Shown here: positions 62,901-64,000 of the stretch, piece by piece
Numbering within the stretch: position 1 is the stretch's first letter
Layout: each line of letters starts with the position of its first letter
From: Sitta carolinensis
Lineage: Eukaryota; Chordata; Aves; Passeriformes; Sittidae
Direction: 5' to 3'
DNA length: 64,000 nucleotides
Assembly: GCA_032173965.1 (NCBI GenBank)
Contig: JAVUNC010000019.1
Span: 16,484,234-16,548,233 of the forward strand
The notes under the pieces: model-generated
Seen by the model: the letters and a program-made list of their open reading frames with translations, nothing else
The model's database searches: none
Told to the model about the DNA's origin: nothing
Program-made: the position numbers and the translations under genes

Positions 62901-64000
62901 ATCTGAGGTCTGCCTTACCCCGTGCACCTTGTAGCAGCTCACTCTTGGAACTGTATTTTGGTGTCTGTTACAGAGAGAGTGAGAAGCACTGCAGACCACA
63001 GATGAACTGTGAACGTGGACACAATTAAGCAGAAATAAACCTTGCAATGGACAGTTGCTCTGGAAAAGGATCAAAACTCTTCACATAATATTTATTTGTA
63101 TTATTATTGTTCTGCTCTCTAGAAAGATGTTACATTTATTGCCTTATCTGTAGTTATTATATATTTTTACTTTGCAAGTCCTATTTTTTGCTTATTTTTC
63201 CTCAGCTTTTTTTTTTTTTTTTTCCTTCTGGAAAAGAGGTGTTTTGTTTTGGTTTTTAATCATTGTGTAAGTTTGAATATGGCTGGCTAAATAGCAACTT
63301 GGAAAGATACAGCCTGGATAAGAATATCTTGGGGTAGAGCTGGTGGAGGAGGAGATGTTTTAATGGGTCTTGTTCTCAAGTTAGGATTGAAGATAAAGGT
63401 GGCTTAGATGTAATAGCTGGCATCTTTCCAGCCCATGGAGTCACTTCAGTCAGTTTATGCTTATGATTATTATTGCTGGAGTGCTACAGAGCTCATTGGC
63501 AGCTTTGAGCATCTGCAAAAGTGACACGGGTGGATAGAGCGGCTTCCCTTTCCAAGCTCCTCCAAAGAGGCTGATCTTAGCCTTTGTCTTACAATGTTTC
63601 CCTCTCACCCCACCCCCTTCCCAGATCCATCCCTTCTTCCCTCTGTTACCTGATACTTGTGGGAGCTGCGATGGCCCTCATGCAGACAAAGCTTTCAAAG
63701 GGGGTGCTGAAAAGCAAAGTCCCTGGAGATTGCGCTGTCAAGGCAGGGCACAGTAATCTTAGCAACACTTCTTGCTTTCAGGGATGGCTGGGGGAAGGGA
63801 CATCCAGACTATTTTTCTGTAACTAAAATTCTTTTGAAGCAGTTTTGGAGAGTGGGGGTTTGGTTTGGGGTTTTTTGATGCTGCTGTGCTATCCCAGTGC
63901 TTTCTGTCTTCCATGTGCAGTTGTCCCACATGCTTTATTTCAGCCAGAGTGCAGTGTCAAAGGCTGTACTTCCTGGTTAAGTACATAAGATGCTTTAATG

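Larger units (their letters stand above)
53521..64000 (+). other. JAG1: JAG1 intron 2 (incomplete, at least 10.48 kb)
   Basis: Begins with donor GTGAGT and continues to the window edge. I looked for exon 3 (expected to encode an RSYTLLVEAWD-like peptide in about 52 nt) and did not find it. No CR1 copy was recognised, which is sparse even for a bird. It contains a 23-bp palindrome, an AC run, a 27-nt T run and two stretches that could be regulatory, listed separately. Shorter T runs lie at 55389-55405 and near 63209-63224. Confidence 0.85.

Noticed and set aside
1..64000. CRISPR array, operon or bacterial defence system
   Set aside because: The sequence is vertebrate nuclear DNA, with spliced JAG1 exons and CR1 LINEs; no regularly spaced repeats or bacterial genes are present.

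Overview
The window reads as avian nuclear DNA. It holds the 5' end of one protein-coding gene, JAG1 (Jagged-1 Notch ligand), on the + strand, preceded by about 52 kb of gene-free upstream DNA. The bird assignment rests on several CR1-type LINE 3' ends, otherwise sparse repeats, and a Jagged-1 N-terminus of vertebrate type. The species cannot be fixed from this sequence.

Layout. Positions 1-50,560 are AT-rich intergenic DNA with no convincing exon. They carry four recognisable CR1 fragments (about 9.76-10.06 kb, 17.95-18.25 kb, 28.91-29.08 kb and 33.82-34.01 kb). Older repeat relics include MIR-like pieces (3.2 and 44.0 kb) and an ancient CR1/LINE tail (44.4 kb). There are long homopolymer runs and a few stretches that look like conserved regulatory DNA. 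At 50.56-50.87 kb an ancient LINE-like fragment abuts a strong CpG island (about 50.93-52.80 kb). Within the island lie a GT/GAGT microsatellite, several TATA-like elements (51.87-52.09 kb) and a trinucleotide-rich 5' leader. The JAG1 start codon is at 52,293.

JAG1 exon 1 coding (52,293-52,364) gives most of the signal peptide. After an 850-bp intron, exon 2 (53,215-53,520, 306 nt) gives the end of the signal peptide and most of the N-terminal MNLL/C2 module. Both introns are phase 0 with canonical GT/AG ends. From 53,521 to the window end is intron 2, at least 10.48 kb. The short exon 3 and the DSL, EGF and membrane-spanning exons are not in the window.

How it works together: the upstream DNA, CpG island and intron 2 are the expected territory for tissue-specific control of this Notch ligand. 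No second gene, RNA gene, CRISPR array or new enzymatic system was found. The most interesting signals are in the JAG1 promoter and leader: a stop-free frame continuous with the signal peptide that would encode Ser and Leu runs, serial TATA-like boxes, and a possible G-quadruplex close to the AUG. Comparisons with human JAG1 and with repeat families are from memory, not from alignments.
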